Shown one piece after another: positions 52,794 to 62,578 of a DNA stretch of 64,000 bases. The notes below the pieces were generated by a model. The model was not told where the DNA came from. It did no database searches and saw nothing but the letters and a program-made list of their open reading frames with translations. A program made the translations under genes and the position numbers. The stretch is taken from contig CAVSWD010000008.1 of NCBI GenBank assembly GCA_963731615.1, positions 248,001 through 312,000 of the forward strand, written 5' to 3'. Position 1 is the first letter of the stretch. Every line of letters begins with the position of its first letter. This DNA comes from Gaiellasilicea sp963731615 (GTDB taxonomy: Bacteria > Actinomycetota > Thermoleophilia > Gaiellales > Gaiellaceae).

Positions 52794-54488
52794 TCAGACG
52801 CTGGGCAAGTCGAGACCGTGCTCGAGCGCGGCGCCGAGCGCTTCGTCGTAGCCGGCGTCGGCGTGACGCATGACGCCCGTGCCGGGATCGGCCGCGAGCA
52901 CGCGCTCTAGCCGTTCCGTCGCGTCGGCGCTGCCGTCCGCGAGAACGACCATGCCGGCGTGGATCGAGTTGCCGATGCCGACACCGCCGCCGTGGTGGAC
53001 GCTGACCCATGTCGCGCCCGCCGCCGTGTTCAGGAGCGCGTTCAGGATCGGCCAGTCCGCGATCGCGTCGGAGCCGTCGCGCATCGCTTCGGTCTCGCGG
53101 TACGGGGACGCGACCGAGCCCGAGTCGAGGTGATCGCGGCCGATCACGACCGGCGCTGACACCGCTCCGGAGTGGACGAGCTCGTTGATCGCGAGACCCG
53201 CCTTGGCACGGTCGCCGTAGCCGAGCCAGCAGATTCGGGCCGGCAGTCCCTGAAAGGCGATGCGCTCTGGAGCGAGCTCAAGCCAGCGCTGGAGCAGCGC
53301 GTCGCCGGGGAACAGCCGCCGCAGCTCGCCGTCGATCGCTGCGATGTCGGCCGGGTCGCCCGAGAGAACCGCCCACCGGAAGGGCCCGATGCCGCGGCAG
53401 AAGAGCGGCCGGATATAGGCCGGGACAAAGCCCGGGTATGAGAAGGCCTTCTCTACGCCTGCCTCATAGGCCTCCCCGCGCAAGTTGTTTCCATAGTCGA
53501 AGACATAGCTGCCCGCGCGGACGTACTCGAGCAGGCCCCCGACATGCTTCGCGATCGACTCGCGCGCCCGCCGCAGGTACTCGTCGGGGTCGGAACCGCG
53601 TAACGAAGCGGCTTCCTCGACCGACAGCCCCGCCGGCACGTAGCCCGTCAGCGGATCGTGCGCCGCCGTCTGGTCGGTGACGAAGTCGAAAGATTCACTC
53701 TTTCGTGCCAGTTCCGGCACGATTTCGGCCGCGTTCCCCTCGACCGCCACCGAGAGCGCACGCCCCTCGGCCGCCGCCGCCCGCACGCGCGCGATCCCGT
53801 CCTCGAGCGAGTCCGCCACCTCGTCGAGATAGCGCGTCTCGAGCCGGCGGGCGATCCGAGCAGGGTCGACCTCGATGCAGAGGATCGCGGCGCCCGCCAT
53901 CGTCGCCGCGAGCGGCTGTGCACCACCCATGCCGCCGAGCCCGGCCGTCAGGATCGTCCGGCCGGCCAGGTCAGCCGAGCCGAAGTGTTTCTCGCCCGCG
54001 GCCGCAAAGGTCTGGAAGGTGCCCTGGAGGATGCCCTGCGTGCCGATGTAGATCCAGCTGCCGGCCGTCATCTGGCCGAACATCGTCAGCCCCTCCGCCT
54101 CGAGCCGCCGGAACTCGTCCCAGTTCGCCCAGCGCGGGACGAGCAGCGAGTTCGCGATCAGCACGCGCGGCGCGGCCTCGTGGGTGCGGAAGACGCCGAC
54201 CGGCTTGCCGCTCTGGACGAGCAGCGTCTCATCGTCGCGCAGCCGCAGCAGCGTGCGCACGATCGCCTTCAGCGCTTGGTGCGACCGCGCCGCCCGGCCC
54301 GAGCCGCCGTAGACGACGAGCTCCTCCGGCCGCTCCGCCACCTCCGGGTCGAGGTTGTTGAGCAGCATGCGCAGCGGCGCCTCCGTCTGCCACGAGCACG
54401 CGTTCAGCGCGGTCCCGCGCGGGGCGCGAATTCGCGAAAGATCGCCGACGAGCGTCTCGACGGCGGCGTCAAGCGATGTGACGCTCAT
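52794..54488 (-). CDS. hutU: Urocanate hydratase
   Basis: 564 residues, intact. Urocanate to imidazolonepropionate, using NAD as an electrophile. SWQTEAPLRMLLNNLDPEVAERPEELVVYGGSGRAARS, MTAGSWIYIGTQGILQGTFQTF, GLGGMGGAQPLAATMAGA (NAD site), DQTAAHDPLTGYVPAG, FDYGNNLR and FCRGIGPFRW are family blocks, the last with the conserved Cys. A C-terminal HHGGGVGIGNSIHAG completes it. ATG 54488 overlaps the hutH stop (ATGA). Confidence 0.96.
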   Translation of the reverse strand: MSVTSLDAAVETLVGDLSRIRAPRGTALNACSWQTEAPLRMLLNNLDPEVAERPEELVVYGGSGRAARSHQALKAIVRTLLRLRDDETLLVQSGKPVGVFRTHEAAPRVLIANSLLVPRWANWDEFRRLEAEGLTMFGQMTAGSWIYIGTQGILQGTFQTFAAAGEKHFGSADLAGRTILTAGLGGMGGAQPLAATMAGAAILCIEVDPARIARRLETRYLDEVADSLEDGIARVRAAAAEGRALSVAVEGNAAEIVPELARKSESFDFVTDQTAAHDPLTGYVPAGLSVEEAASLRGSDPDEYLRRARESIAKHVGGLLEYVRAGSYVFDYGNNLRGEAYEAGVEKAFSYPGFVPAYIRPLFCRGIGPFRWAVLSGDPADIAAIDGELRRLFPGDALLQRWLELAPERIAFQGLPARICWLGYGDRAKAGLAINELVHSGAVSAPVVIGRDHLDSGSVASPYRETEAMRDGSDAIADWPILNALLNTAAGATWVSVHHGGGVGIGNSIHAGMVVLADGSADATERLERVLAADPGTGVMRHADAGYDEALGAALEHGLDLPSV

Positions 54489-56011
54489 TGCAACTCCCCG
54501 ACCTCTGCTTCCGCAGCAGCGATGACCGAGCCATCGCGGATCGCGTCGGCGACGCGCTCGATGTCGTGCGCGAGCGAGCGGTCGTCGCGGAGGCGCTCGG
54601 AGAGCTCGCGGACTGCGTCGTGTGTCGCCCGCACGCCCGGCCCCGGCTCGAGCGGTGCCAGGAACTCGATCGCCTGCGCGCCTGCCAGGAGCTCGATCGC
54701 CAGCGCCCGCTCGGCGTTCGCGACCACCTGCAACGCCTTCAGCCCGGACGCGTTTCCCATCGACACGTGATCCTCCTGGCCCGCGCTCGTCGGGATCGAG
54801 TCGACGCTCGCTGGATGGCACAGGGACTTGTTCTCGGAGACGAGCGATGCGGCGACGTATTGCGGGATCATGAAGCCGGAGTTCAGCCCGCCTTCCACCG
54901 TCAGGAACGGCGGCAGGCCCTCCGAGAGCGATGGATTGACGAGCCGCTCCACCCGCCGCTCGGAGATGCTTGCCAGCTCGGAGACCGCCATGGCGAGCGT
55001 GTCGAGCCCGAACGCGAGCGGCTGGCCGTGGAAATTTCCGTTCGAGACGACGAGCCCCTCGTCGACGAGGACGAGCGGATTGTCGGTCGCCGCGTTCAGC
55101 TCGACCGAGACCGTGACCTCGATGTGGTCGAGCAGATCGCGGCTCGCGCCATGCACCTGGGGCGCGCACCGGAGCGAGTACGCGTCCTGCACCTTGTCGC
55201 ACCAGCGGTGCGACTCGATGATCGCCGACCCGTCGAGCAGGCGATGGATGTTGGCCGCCGAGTCGAGCTGACCGCGGAGCGGCCGCGCCCGGTGGATGGC
55301 GGGGTGGAAGCTCGTGCGCGAGCCCTGCAGCGCCTCCAGCGAGAGCGCGCAGGCGAGGTCGGCGACACGCGCGAGCCGGCGCGCGCGCACGAGCAGCAAC
55401 GCCGCCATCGCGGCCATGAACTGCGTCCCGTTGATCAGCGAGAGCCCCTCCTTCGCCGCGAGCCGGATCGGCTCGAGCCCAGCGGCTGCGAGTGCGTCGG
55501 CGCCGGAGTGCAGCGTTCCCTCGAACCACGCCTGTCCCTCGCCGACGAGCGGCAACGCGAGGTGGGCGAGCGGCGCGAGGTCGCCGCTCGCTCCGACCGA
55601 GCCCCGCGCGGGGACGCGCGGCAGCACCCCACGGTTGAGGCACTCGATCAGGAGCTCGACCGTCTCCACCCGCGCGCCGGAGTACCCCTTAGCCAGCGCA
55701 TTCGCACGCAGCAGCATCGCGGCCCGCACGACGTCGTCCGGGTACGGCTCGCCCACCCCGCAGGCATGGCTGCGGAGCAGCCGCAGCTGCAGCTCCTCGA
55801 CCTTGTCGGCGGGAATCGACTCCGAGACGAACCGGCCGAAGCCGGTGTTGACGCCGTAGGTGTGCTCGGCGGCGTGCTCGACGAGCGCCCTCGCCGCAGC
55901 CATCTGCAACCGTGCCTCGTCGGCGAGCCCGGCCGGAGCGCGATGCACCGCGACCTCCCAGACGTCCTCGAGCCGGAGGTCGTTCCCGCTCAGGGCCGGA
56001 CTCGCAATCAC
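54485..56011 (-). CDS. hutH: Histidine ammonia-lyase
   Basis: 508 residues. L-histidine to urocanate and ammonia; the MIO cofactor forms from the Ala-Ser-Gly of GSVGASGDLAPLAHLALPLVGEG. YGVNTGFGRF contains the catalytic Tyr, LINGTQFMAA and CHPASVDSIPTSAGQEDHVSMG give substrate-side motifs. The MIO triad is intact. It is the first gene of the hutHUI unit; 21 bases separate its start from the BON-domain gene upstream. No hut repressor is seen nearby. Confidence 0.95.
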   Translation of the reverse strand: MIASPALSGNDLRLEDVWEVAVHRAPAGLADEARLQMAAARALVEHAAEHTYGVNTGFGRFVSESIPADKVEELQLRLLRSHACGVGEPYPDDVVRAAMLLRANALAKGYSGARVETVELLIECLNRGVLPRVPARGSVGASGDLAPLAHLALPLVGEGQAWFEGTLHSGADALAAAGLEPIRLAAKEGLSLINGTQFMAAMAALLLVRARRLARVADLACALSLEALQGSRTSFHPAIHRARPLRGQLDSAANIHRLLDGSAIIESHRWCDKVQDAYSLRCAPQVHGASRDLLDHIEVTVSVELNAATDNPLVLVDEGLVVSNGNFHGQPLAFGLDTLAMAVSELASISERRVERLVNPSLSEGLPPFLTVEGGLNSGFMIPQYVAASLVSENKSLCHPASVDSIPTSAGQEDHVSMGNASGLKALQVVANAERALAIELLAGAQAIEFLAPLEPGPGVRATHDAVRELSERLRDDRSLAHDIERVADAIRDGSVIAAAEAEVGELQ

Positions 56012-56032
56012 GGCAGCGAGTGTAGTGCCGGG

Positions 56033-56390
56033 CTACTGGTGCATGGGTGCTTCGGTTGCCGGCGTGTGGAGCAGGCTCTCGACGTCGCGCACGCCGTCGA
56101 TCTTGCTTGGTCCGCGCGACAAGTGCGTCGATCAGATCCTGCGAGGGCAGCTCACCACGAAGCTGCACGACGCCTTCCTGCGCGTTGATGTTGATCGACC
56201 CCTTGATCTCGTGCTCGTCGCGGAAGAGCTCCGACTCGACCTTGTCCTTCAGGGTCGCGTCGTCGTAGCTCTTCGGCAGCACGCCCGTCACCTTCCCGCG
56301 GAGCCGCCCAAACAGGACTCGGCCGTGAGGAGTGGTGGCGAACCAGGCGGCAATGGCGGCAGCCACGGCGATCGGAAAGAACTTGCGCAT
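56033..56390 (-). CDS. BON-domain protein with N-terminal membrane helix (one frameshift)
   Basis: About 118 residues after removing one extra A near 56108. The N-terminus MRKFFPIAVAAAIAAWFATTPHG is a signal-anchor-like helix. The BON domain follows: DATLKDKVESELFRDEHEIKGSININAQEGVVQLRGELPSQDLIDALVARTKQ, then IDGVRDVESLLHTP in the corrected frame, with TAG at 56033-56035. BON domains bind phospholipid or link to membranes and are typical of OsmY-like stress proteins. It sits between ftcD and hutH but has no evident part in histidine breakdown. Confidence 0.8.
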
Positions 56391-56451
56391 CGGGACCCCC
56401 TTCGTCGTTGTCACGTTCCCGTACCGCGTTCTCGGGGGAACCCAAACACAG

Positions 56452-57321
56452 TTACGGAAGGAGGCGCAACTCGAGCACGTGCGACTCGTCGAAGCCGTCG
56501 ATCCGCAGCATCGCTCCCGCGGCGGCAGCGGCTGCGCCGGCGGGCATGAGGCCGACCAGTTCGGAGCCGACCACCTCCGCACCGCGCTCGGCCGCTTCTA
56601 CTTCGATCCGCGCGACGATCTCGTGCAACGCGGCCGCCTCCCAGTCCTCCACGTTCATCGAGACCTGGACGACGCCCGCGCGCGGCAGGTCGAGCCCGAG
56701 CGCGCGGACCCCCGGGAAGCCGCCGCCGGTCTCGCGAACCAATGCCGCGACCTCGCGGGCGGCTTCGAGTGTGGCACGCAGGTTGACGTTGAACGCGATC
56801 AGGGGCCGGCGTGCGCCGACGATGACACCGCCCGCCCGCTCGTCGAGTCTCGCCGGCCCGAAGTCGGGGGCGAGCTCGCCGGCGTCGATCCGCCGCTGCA
56901 GCTCGTCCGGCCCGCCGCGGCGGAAGAACGCTGGGCCGCGACCGGGCGCGAGCTCACCGTAGAGGAAAACGGGCAGCTCGAGCTCCTCGCCGATCCGGCC
57001 TGCGAGCACGAGCGCGGTTTCGCGGGCGCGATCCATGTCCTCGCGCTTGATCGGGACGATCGGGACGACGTCGGCGGCGCCGGTCCGCGGGTGTGCCCCC
57101 TCGTGGCGGCGGAGGTCGATCAGCTCGCGCGCGGCTGCGATTCCGGCGAGCAGCGTCTCGACGAGCTCGTCGCTCTCGCCGACGAGCGTGAAGACGGACC
57201 GGTGATGGTCGGCGTCGACGTGAACGTCGAGGAGACGGGCCGGCTGCGAGAGCGCGTCCCGGAGCGCCTCGAGCACGGCCTCGTCGCGGCCTTCGGAGAA
57301 GTTCGGCACGGCTTCCAGCAT
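56452..57321 (-). CDS. ftcD: Glutamate formiminotransferase
   Basis: 289 residues, transferase domain only (no cyclodeaminase half). Transfers the formimino group of N-formiminoglutamate, the HutI product, to tetrahydrofolate. EAVPNFSEGRDEAVLEALRD, DVHVDADHHRSVFTLVG, RRHEGAHPRTGAADVVPIVP (catalytic His), VFLYGELAPGRGPAFFRRGG, FNVNLRA and VQVSMNVEDWEA are family motifs. ATG 57321 diverges from the methyltransferase. Together with hutH, hutU and hutI it completes the histidine-to-glutamate route. Confidence 0.92.
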   Translation of the reverse strand: MLEAVPNFSEGRDEAVLEALRDALSQPARLLDVHVDADHHRSVFTLVGESDELVETLLAGIAAARELIDLRRHEGAHPRTGAADVVPIVPIKREDMDRARETALVLAGRIGEELELPVFLYGELAPGRGPAFFRRGGPDELQRRIDAGELAPDFGPARLDERAGGVIVGARRPLIAFNVNLRATLEAAREVAALVRETGGGFPGVRALGLDLPRAGVVQVSMNVEDWEAAALHEIVARIEVEAAERGAEVVGSELVGLMPAGAAAAAAGAMLRIDGFDESHVLELRLLP

Positions 57322-57344
57322 GGGCTGCGCTCTACTCTAGGAGG

Positions 57345-57932
57345 GTGAAGGCGTACTACGAGGCGCGGGCGCCGGAGTACGACGAGTGGTACCTCGGCCT
57401 CGGCCGTTTCGACGGGCTCGACCGACCGCAGTGGGACGACGAATTGCAGGCGCTCGAACGCACGCTGGCGGCGCTTCCGCCCGCCCGGACGCTCGACGTC
57501 GCGTGCGGCACCGGCTTCCTGACGCAGCATCTGCCAGGCTCGATAACCGGGCTCGACCAGAGCGCCGCCATGCTCGAGGTCGCGAGCGCCCGCGTCCCAC
57601 ACGCAGGCTTCGTCCAGTCCGACGCGCTGCGGCTCCCGTTCGTCGACGGCGCGTTCGAGCGCGTCTTCGCCGGACACTTCTACGGTCACCTCGAGGAAGC
57701 CGAGCGCGTCCGGTTTCTGTCCGAGGCGCGCCGGGTCGCGCCCGAGCTGGTCGTCGTCGACGCTGCCGTCCGGCCGGACCGCGAGCGCGCCGGAGTCCAG
57801 GAGCGGATCCTCAACGACGGCTCGAGCTGGGAGGTCTTCAAGCGGTACTTCGAACCGGAGGAGCTGGCAGCCGAGCTCGGCGGCGGCGAGACGCTCTTCG
57901 CGGGCCGCTGGTTCGTCGCAGTCCGGGCGTGA
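57345..57932 (+). CDS. Class I SAM-dependent methyltransferase
   Basis: 195 residues. YYEARAPEYDEWY at the N-terminus is typical of small-molecule methyltransferases. Motif I is TLDVACGTGFLTQHLPG, motif II GLDQSAAMLEVA, then QSDALRLPFVDGAFERVFAGHFYGHL and LSEARRVAPELVVVDAAVR. The substrate is unknown. GTG 57345 is the start, 23 bases from the divergent ftcD start. The TGA overlaps the GTG of the following glycosylase-like gene. Confidence 0.88.
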   Translation: MKAYYEARAPEYDEWYLGLGRFDGLDRPQWDDELQALERTLAALPPARTLDVACGTGFLTQHLPGSITGLDQSAAMLEVASARVPHAGFVQSDALRLPFVDGAFERVFAGHFYGHLEEAERVRFLSEARRVAPELVVVDAAVRPDRERAGVQERILNDGSSWEVFKRYFEPEELAAELGGGETLFAGRWFVAVRA

Positions 57933-58543
57933 CCGTTCGGAAAGGCTCGTATCGCTCGCTCCGCTCCCTCCAGCGCGACAACGCCCGCTGCCGTGCCTGC
58001 GCCGAGGCCGGCTACCCGCTCGAGTCCTGGCCGGTGCGGGCTCCGTCTCACGGCCAGCGCGCGTATCTCTTCGGGCAGGCGCCCGGAATCGTCGAGGGCG
58101 CCGAGCGATTGCCGTGGCGGGGCCGCGCGGGCCAGAGGCTCCGGGGCTGGCTCGGCCTCGACGGCGACGAGCTCTACGAAACCTTCTACTGCGCGTCGGT
58201 CACGCGCTGCTATCCAGGACGGCCGGCCTCCGGCCGAGGCGACCGCACGCCCACGCCGCGCGAGCAGGATCTGTGCGAGTTCTGGCGCGACTGGGAGCTC
58301 GAGCTCCTCCGCCCCGACCTGATCGTCACGGTCGGCGGGCTCGCGCTCCGGCGTCTGCTCGGGATCGCTCCGCTGACGGAGGCGATCGGTAAGAGCTACA
58401 CGCGCCATAACGCGATCGTGATCCCCCTGCCGCACCCGTCGGGCGCCAGCGGCTGGCTGAACGATCCGACCAACCGCGCCAGGCTCGGCAAGGCCGCGAC
58501 GCACGTGAAACGTGAGCTCGCGCGGCTAGTCTCGGAAGAGTGA
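57929..58543 (+). CDS. Uracil-DNA glycosylase superfamily protein (iron-sulfur type)
   Basis: 204 residues. Layout of family 4/5 uracil-DNA glycosylases: paired Cys in NARCRACAEAG (about 21 and 24), motif A YLFGQAPGIVEGAERLPWRGRAGQRLRGWL, Cys in SVTRCYPGR, Cys in EQDLCEFW, and motif B PLPHPSGASGWLN. The four cysteines fit a 4Fe-4S cluster. Motif A reads GQAPG where family 4 has GEAPG, so the catalytic acid is Gln. It removes uracil or another base lesion (inferred). GTG 57929 overlaps the methyltransferase stop, and its TGA overlaps the ABC transporter start. Confidence 0.85.
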   Translation: MTVRKGSYRSLRSLQRDNARCRACAEAGYPLESWPVRAPSHGQRAYLFGQAPGIVEGAERLPWRGRAGQRLRGWLGLDGDELYETFYCASVTRCYPGRPASGRGDRTPTPREQDLCEFWRDWELELLRPDLIVTVGGLALRRLLGIAPLTEAIGKSYTRHNAIVIPLPHPSGASGWLNDPTNRARLGKAATHVKRELARLVSEE

Positions 58544-60305
58544 GCACCCCGGTCCCGTACCGCCGCACGTTCATCCGCCTGCTCGGCTTCCTGCAGCCGT
58601 ACAAGGCGTCGCTGGTCGTGTCGACGATCCTGGCGGTGCTGTCGCAGGCCGCTGCGATCGCGATCGTCCTCCTCGTCGGCGAGGCGATCGACGCGATCGA
58701 CGCGGGCCGCGGCACGAGCACGCTCGCCTGGCTCGTCGCGGGCATTCTCTTCGTCGGCGTCCTCAAGGCGGCCTTCATGGTCGGCCGCCGCCTCATCTCG
58801 GGCCGGCAGGCGCTCGGGATCGAGAAAGACATGCGCGAGGGGCTCTACGCCCATCTGCTGCGGCTCTCGTTTGGCTTCTACGACCGGCACCAGACCGGGC
58901 AGCTGATGTCGCGCGCCACGATCGACCTTCAGTCGGTGCGCTTCTTCCTCGGCTTCGGGCTGATCTTCTTCTTCCAGCACGTGCTCACGGTCGTCTCGGT
59001 GATGGTGGTCCTGTTCGTCGTCGAGTGGCGACTTGCCCTGATCGCGCTCGCGATCACACCCGTGATCGTCGCGGTCGCGTACCGCTACAGCCACGTCTCG
59101 CACCCCGTCCTGCGGGACGTCCAGCAGCGCCTCGGCGAGGTGGCGACGGTCGCGGAGGAGTCGATCGTCGGCGTCCACGTCGTCAAGGCCTTCGCGCAGG
59201 AGGATCGCCGCCAAGCGGAGTTCGAGCGCGCCACCGGCAGCGTCTTCGACGAGACCGTGCGCGCGCTTCCGGCAGCGCGCGATCTACGTGCCGCTGCTCT
59301 CGTTCCTGCCTCTGCTCGCGCAGGGAGCGGTCCTGCTCGCAGCCGGGCGGATGGTCGTGAACGGCTCGCTCACGGTCTCACAGTTCTTCGTCTTCAACCT
59401 GCTGCTGGCAATGCTGATCGTGCCGCTCCGCAGCCTCGGCATGTGGATCGGCCAGGCGCAGCGGGCAACCGCGTCGGGCGAGCGCATCTTCGAGGTGATG
59501 GACGAGCCCGAAGGCGTCGAGGACGTGCCGGGCGCCACGGAGCTGCCGGCCGGGCCGGGGACAATCCGCTTCGAGCGGGTCGGCTTCGCCTACGCCGAGG
59601 GCCGGCCCGTTCTCGAGGAGATCGATCTCGAGCTCGCTCCCGGGCCGCACGGTCGCGCTGATCGGGCACACCGGCTCCGGAAAGACGACGCTCGCCGCAC
59701 TCGTGCCGCGTTTCTACGACGCCACCGAAGGACGCGTGCTCGTCGACGACGTCGACATCCGCACCGTCACCCGGCGCTCGCTCCGGCGCGAGATCGGCGT
59801 CATCTCCCAGGATCCGTTCCTCTTCTCGGCGACCGTGCGGGAGAACATCGCCTTCGGCGTCCTCGACGCGGACGACGCCCGCGTCGAGCAGGCGGCGCGC
59901 GTCGCACAGGCGCACGAGTTCGTCGAGGAGCTGCCGCAGGGCTACGACACCGTGATCGGCGAGCGCGGGATCACGCTCTCGGGCGGCCAGCGGCAGCGGC
60001 TCGCGATCGCGCGTGCACTGGTGATCGACCCGCGGATCCTGATCCTCGACGACGCCACCGCCTCCGTCGACGCGACCACAGAGGCACGGATCCGGGCCGG
60101 GCTCGCCGAAGCGATGCGCGGCCGGACGACGATCATCATCGCCCACCGGCTCTCGACGATCGCGCTCGCCGACGAGGTCGTCGTCCTGGAGCACGGCCGG
60201 ATCAGCGCGCACGGGACCCAGACGGAGCTGCTCGCGACGAACCGCGTCTACCAGGAGATCCACGAGCACGGCCTGATCCAGGGGCTCCTGAAAGAGTCGG
60301 CATGA
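58540..60305 (+). CDS. ABC exporter half-transporter A (two frameshifts)
   Basis: About 587 residues after removing two extra bases (near 59267 and 59645). The transmembrane domain starts FIRLLGFLQPYKASLVV with six helices; HQTGQLMSRATIDLQSVRFFLG and VHVVKAFAQE are typical coupling/TM regions. The ATPase has IRFERVGFAYAEGRPVL, Walker A IGHTGSGKTTLAALV, ISQDPFLFSATVRENIAFG (Q loop), ITLSGGQRQRLAIARAL (signature), LILDDATASVDATTE (Walker B) and IIIAHRLSTI. In Walker B the usual catalytic Glu is Asp (LDDAT). It pairs with the next gene, which overlaps it by 4 bases, as a heterodimeric exporter. The substrate is unknown. Confidence 0.9.
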
Positions 60306-62110
60306 AAGTCTGGCAGCCCGGCGGGCATCTGAGCGAGGAGCGCGGCGGCAACGTGCGCGACTGGTCGTGGCGGCGAACGCGGCGGCGGCTGGGGCTCCTC
60401 GCGCGGCTCGCGCTCCCGTACGGCGGCCGCACGGCGTTGGCGCTCGCCACCCTGCTGGCGTACACGCTCGTCGCGCTCGCGCCGCCCTATCTCGCCAAGC
60501 TCGCGATCGACGACGGGATCGACAAGATGGATCTCGAGCGGCTGACGCTGATCGTCGTCGTCTTCTTCGTGGCCGCATTCGTCGCCCTCCTGCTCTCGGG
60601 CGCGAACACCTATCTGACGGGCTGGGTAGGAGAGCGGATGCTGGCAGACCTCCGCAATGCGCTCTTCAAGCATCTCGAGCGGCTCTCGCTCGGCTTCTAC
60701 GAGCGCAACCGCGCCGGCGTGATCATCAGCCGGATCACGAACGACGTCGAGGCGCTCGACCAGCTCGTCACCGACGGGGTCACGAGTCTCGTCCAGAACA
60801 CGCTCCTGCTTGTCGGCACCGCCGTCGTCCTCTTCCTGCTCGACTGGCAGCTGGCGCTCGCGACGCTGACGGTGCTGCCGCTGATGGCGCTCGCGACCGC
60901 GTGGTTCCGGACCCGCTCGAACCGCGCGTACCGCAACGTCCGCGAGCGGCTCGGACTCGTCACGGCGACACTGGCCGAGGACATCGCCGGCATGCGCGTC
61001 GTCCAGTCGTTCACGCGTGAGCCAGTGCAGGAGCGCGCGTTCCACGGCGTCAACGACCGTTACCGCGCCGCCAACTACGAGACGACGGTCCTGAACGCGA
61101 TCTATTTCCCCGCCGTGGACCTTTTGGCGACAGCGGCGACCGCGATCGTCTTCGGCTACGGCGGCTGGCTGGTCTACGAGGGCGACATGTCGGCCGGCAC
61201 GCTCTTCGCCTTCGCGCTCTACCTCTCGAACTTCTTCGATCCGATCCAGCAGCTCTCGCAGCTCTACAACACCTTCCTCAGCGCGATCGCGGCGCTCGAC
61301 AAGATCATCGGTGTCCTCGACGAAAAGCCTCAGGTCGTCGACCCGGTAGGCGCGCTCGAGCTGCCGCGGATCGAGGGCCGCGTTCACTTCGCAGACGTCC
61401 GCTTCGGCTACGGGCCGGAGTTCCCGGAAGTGCTGCATGGGCTCGAGCTCGACGTCGCCGCGGGAACGACCGTCGCGCTCGTCGGCCACACCGGAGCCGG
61501 CAAGTCGACGATTGCCAAGCTGATCGCGCGCTTCTACGACCCGACCGAGGGCCGCATCACCATCGACGGCCACGACCTCCGCGACGTCACGCAGCACTCG
61601 CTGCGGCGCCAGCTCGGCATCGTGCCGCAGGAGGGCTTCCTCTTCGGCGGCACGGTCGCTGAGAACATCGCCTTCGGCCGGCCCGACGCGACGCCGGCGG
61701 AGATCGTCGCAGCCGCCGAGGCCGTCGGCGCCCACCGCTTCGTGCTCGAGCTCGAGCAGGGCTACGAGACCCATCTCGGCGAGCGCGGCACCCGGCTCTC
61801 GCTCGGTCAGCGGCAGCTCGTCGCCTTCGCACGCGCCCTGCTCGCCGATCCGCGGATCCTGATTCTCGACGAGGCGACCTCGTCGGTCGACATCGGGACC
61901 GAGCAGCAGATCGAGCTGGCGCTGCGCCGGCTGCTCACCGGCCGGACGGCGTTCGTGATCGCACACCGGCTTTCCACGATCCGCGATGCCGACTTGATCG
62001 TCGTCCTCGAGCACGGCCGCGTCGTCGAGCAGGGAACGCACGACGAGCTGATCGCGAGCCGCGGCCTGTACACGAACCTCTACGGCGACTGGGCGGACGA
62101 AGTCGCCTAA
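60302..62110 (+). CDS. ABC exporter half-transporter B
   Basis: 602 residues, intact. Six-helix domain (LALATLLAYTLVALAPPYLAKLAIDDGI onward) with GFYERNRAGVIISRITNDVEALDQLV, then ATPase: VHFADVRFGYGPEFPEVLHG, Walker A LVGHTGAGKSTIAKLIARFYD, IVPQEGFLFGGTVAENIAFG, signature TRLSLGQRQLVAFARAL, Walker B LILDEATSSVDIGTEQ with catalytic Glu, and VIAHRLSTIRDAD. Its consensus catalytic Glu contrasts with the Asp of half A, a pattern typical of heterodimers with one degenerate site. ATG 60302 overlaps the TGA of half A. It is followed by an RDD membrane protein. Confidence 0.93.
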   Translation: MKVWQPGGHLSEERGGNVRDWSWRRTRRRLGLLARLALPYGGRTALALATLLAYTLVALAPPYLAKLAIDDGIDKMDLERLTLIVVVFFVAAFVALLLSGANTYLTGWVGERMLADLRNALFKHLERLSLGFYERNRAGVIISRITNDVEALDQLVTDGVTSLVQNTLLLVGTAVVLFLLDWQLALATLTVLPLMALATAWFRTRSNRAYRNVRERLGLVTATLAEDIAGMRVVQSFTREPVQERAFHGVNDRYRAANYETTVLNAIYFPAVDLLATAATAIVFGYGGWLVYEGDMSAGTLFAFALYLSNFFDPIQQLSQLYNTFLSAIAALDKIIGVLDEKPQVVDPVGALELPRIEGRVHFADVRFGYGPEFPEVLHGLELDVAAGTTVALVGHTGAGKSTIAKLIARFYDPTEGRITIDGHDLRDVTQHSLRRQLGIVPQEGFLFGGTVAENIAFGRPDATPAEIVAAAEAVGAHRFVLELEQGYETHLGERGTRLSLGQRQLVAFARALLADPRILILDEATSSVDIGTEQQIELALRRLLTGRTAFVIAHRLSTIRDADLIVVLEHGRVVEQGTHDELIASRGLYTNLYGDWADEVA

Positions 62111-62119
62111 CCTGTCGCC

Positions 62120-62578
62120 GTGGAAACAGCGACAGAGGAGGCGGTCACCGGCCAGCTGGCGAGCTGGGGCCGGCGACTCGTCGCGGTCGCCCTCGACAGC
62201 GCCATCGTCGGCTCTGTGGTCGTCGCGACCATCCTGCTCGCCGGCGTCTCGGTCGAGGAGCTGAACGACCTGCTCATCGAAGGCGACTCGTTCGTGCTGC
62301 TCGCCCTCTTCGTCTTGCCGGAGGCGATCTACAAAACCGTCATGATCGGCTCCCGCAACCAGACGTTCGGGAAGATGGCGCTCGGGATCAAGGTGGTGGG
62401 AGCCGACGACCGGGCGCCGATCGGGTACGGGCGGGCCTTCCGGCGCTGGCTCTCGACCGCCACGCTCTGGGCGCTCTTCACCGTCCCGGGAATCGTCGAT
62501 CACCTGTGGCCGCTGCGCGACCGCCGCAACCAGGCGCTGCACGACAAGTTCGCCCGCAGCATCGTGGTGCGGGTCTGA
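62120..62578 (+). CDS. RDD-family membrane protein
   Basis: 152 residues. ASWGRRLVAVALDSAIVGSVVVA contains the Arg-Asp pattern of RDD proteins, with a second helix FVLLALFVLPEAIYKTVMIG and a third near RWLSTATLWALFTVPGIVDHL. The TFGKMALGIKVVGADDRAPIGYGRAF signature segment and the terminal QALHDKFARSIVV are diagnostic. Some members are ion/H+ antiporters. GTG 62120 lies 9 bases after the ABC gene; its TGA overlaps the next ATG (TGATG). Confidence 0.9.
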   Translation: METATEEAVTGQLASWGRRLVAVALDSAIVGSVVVATILLAGVSVEELNDLLIEGDSFVLLALFVLPEAIYKTVMIGSRNQTFGKMALGIKVVGADDRAPIGYGRAFRRWLSTATLWALFTVPGIVDHLWPLRDRRNQALHDKFARSIVVRV

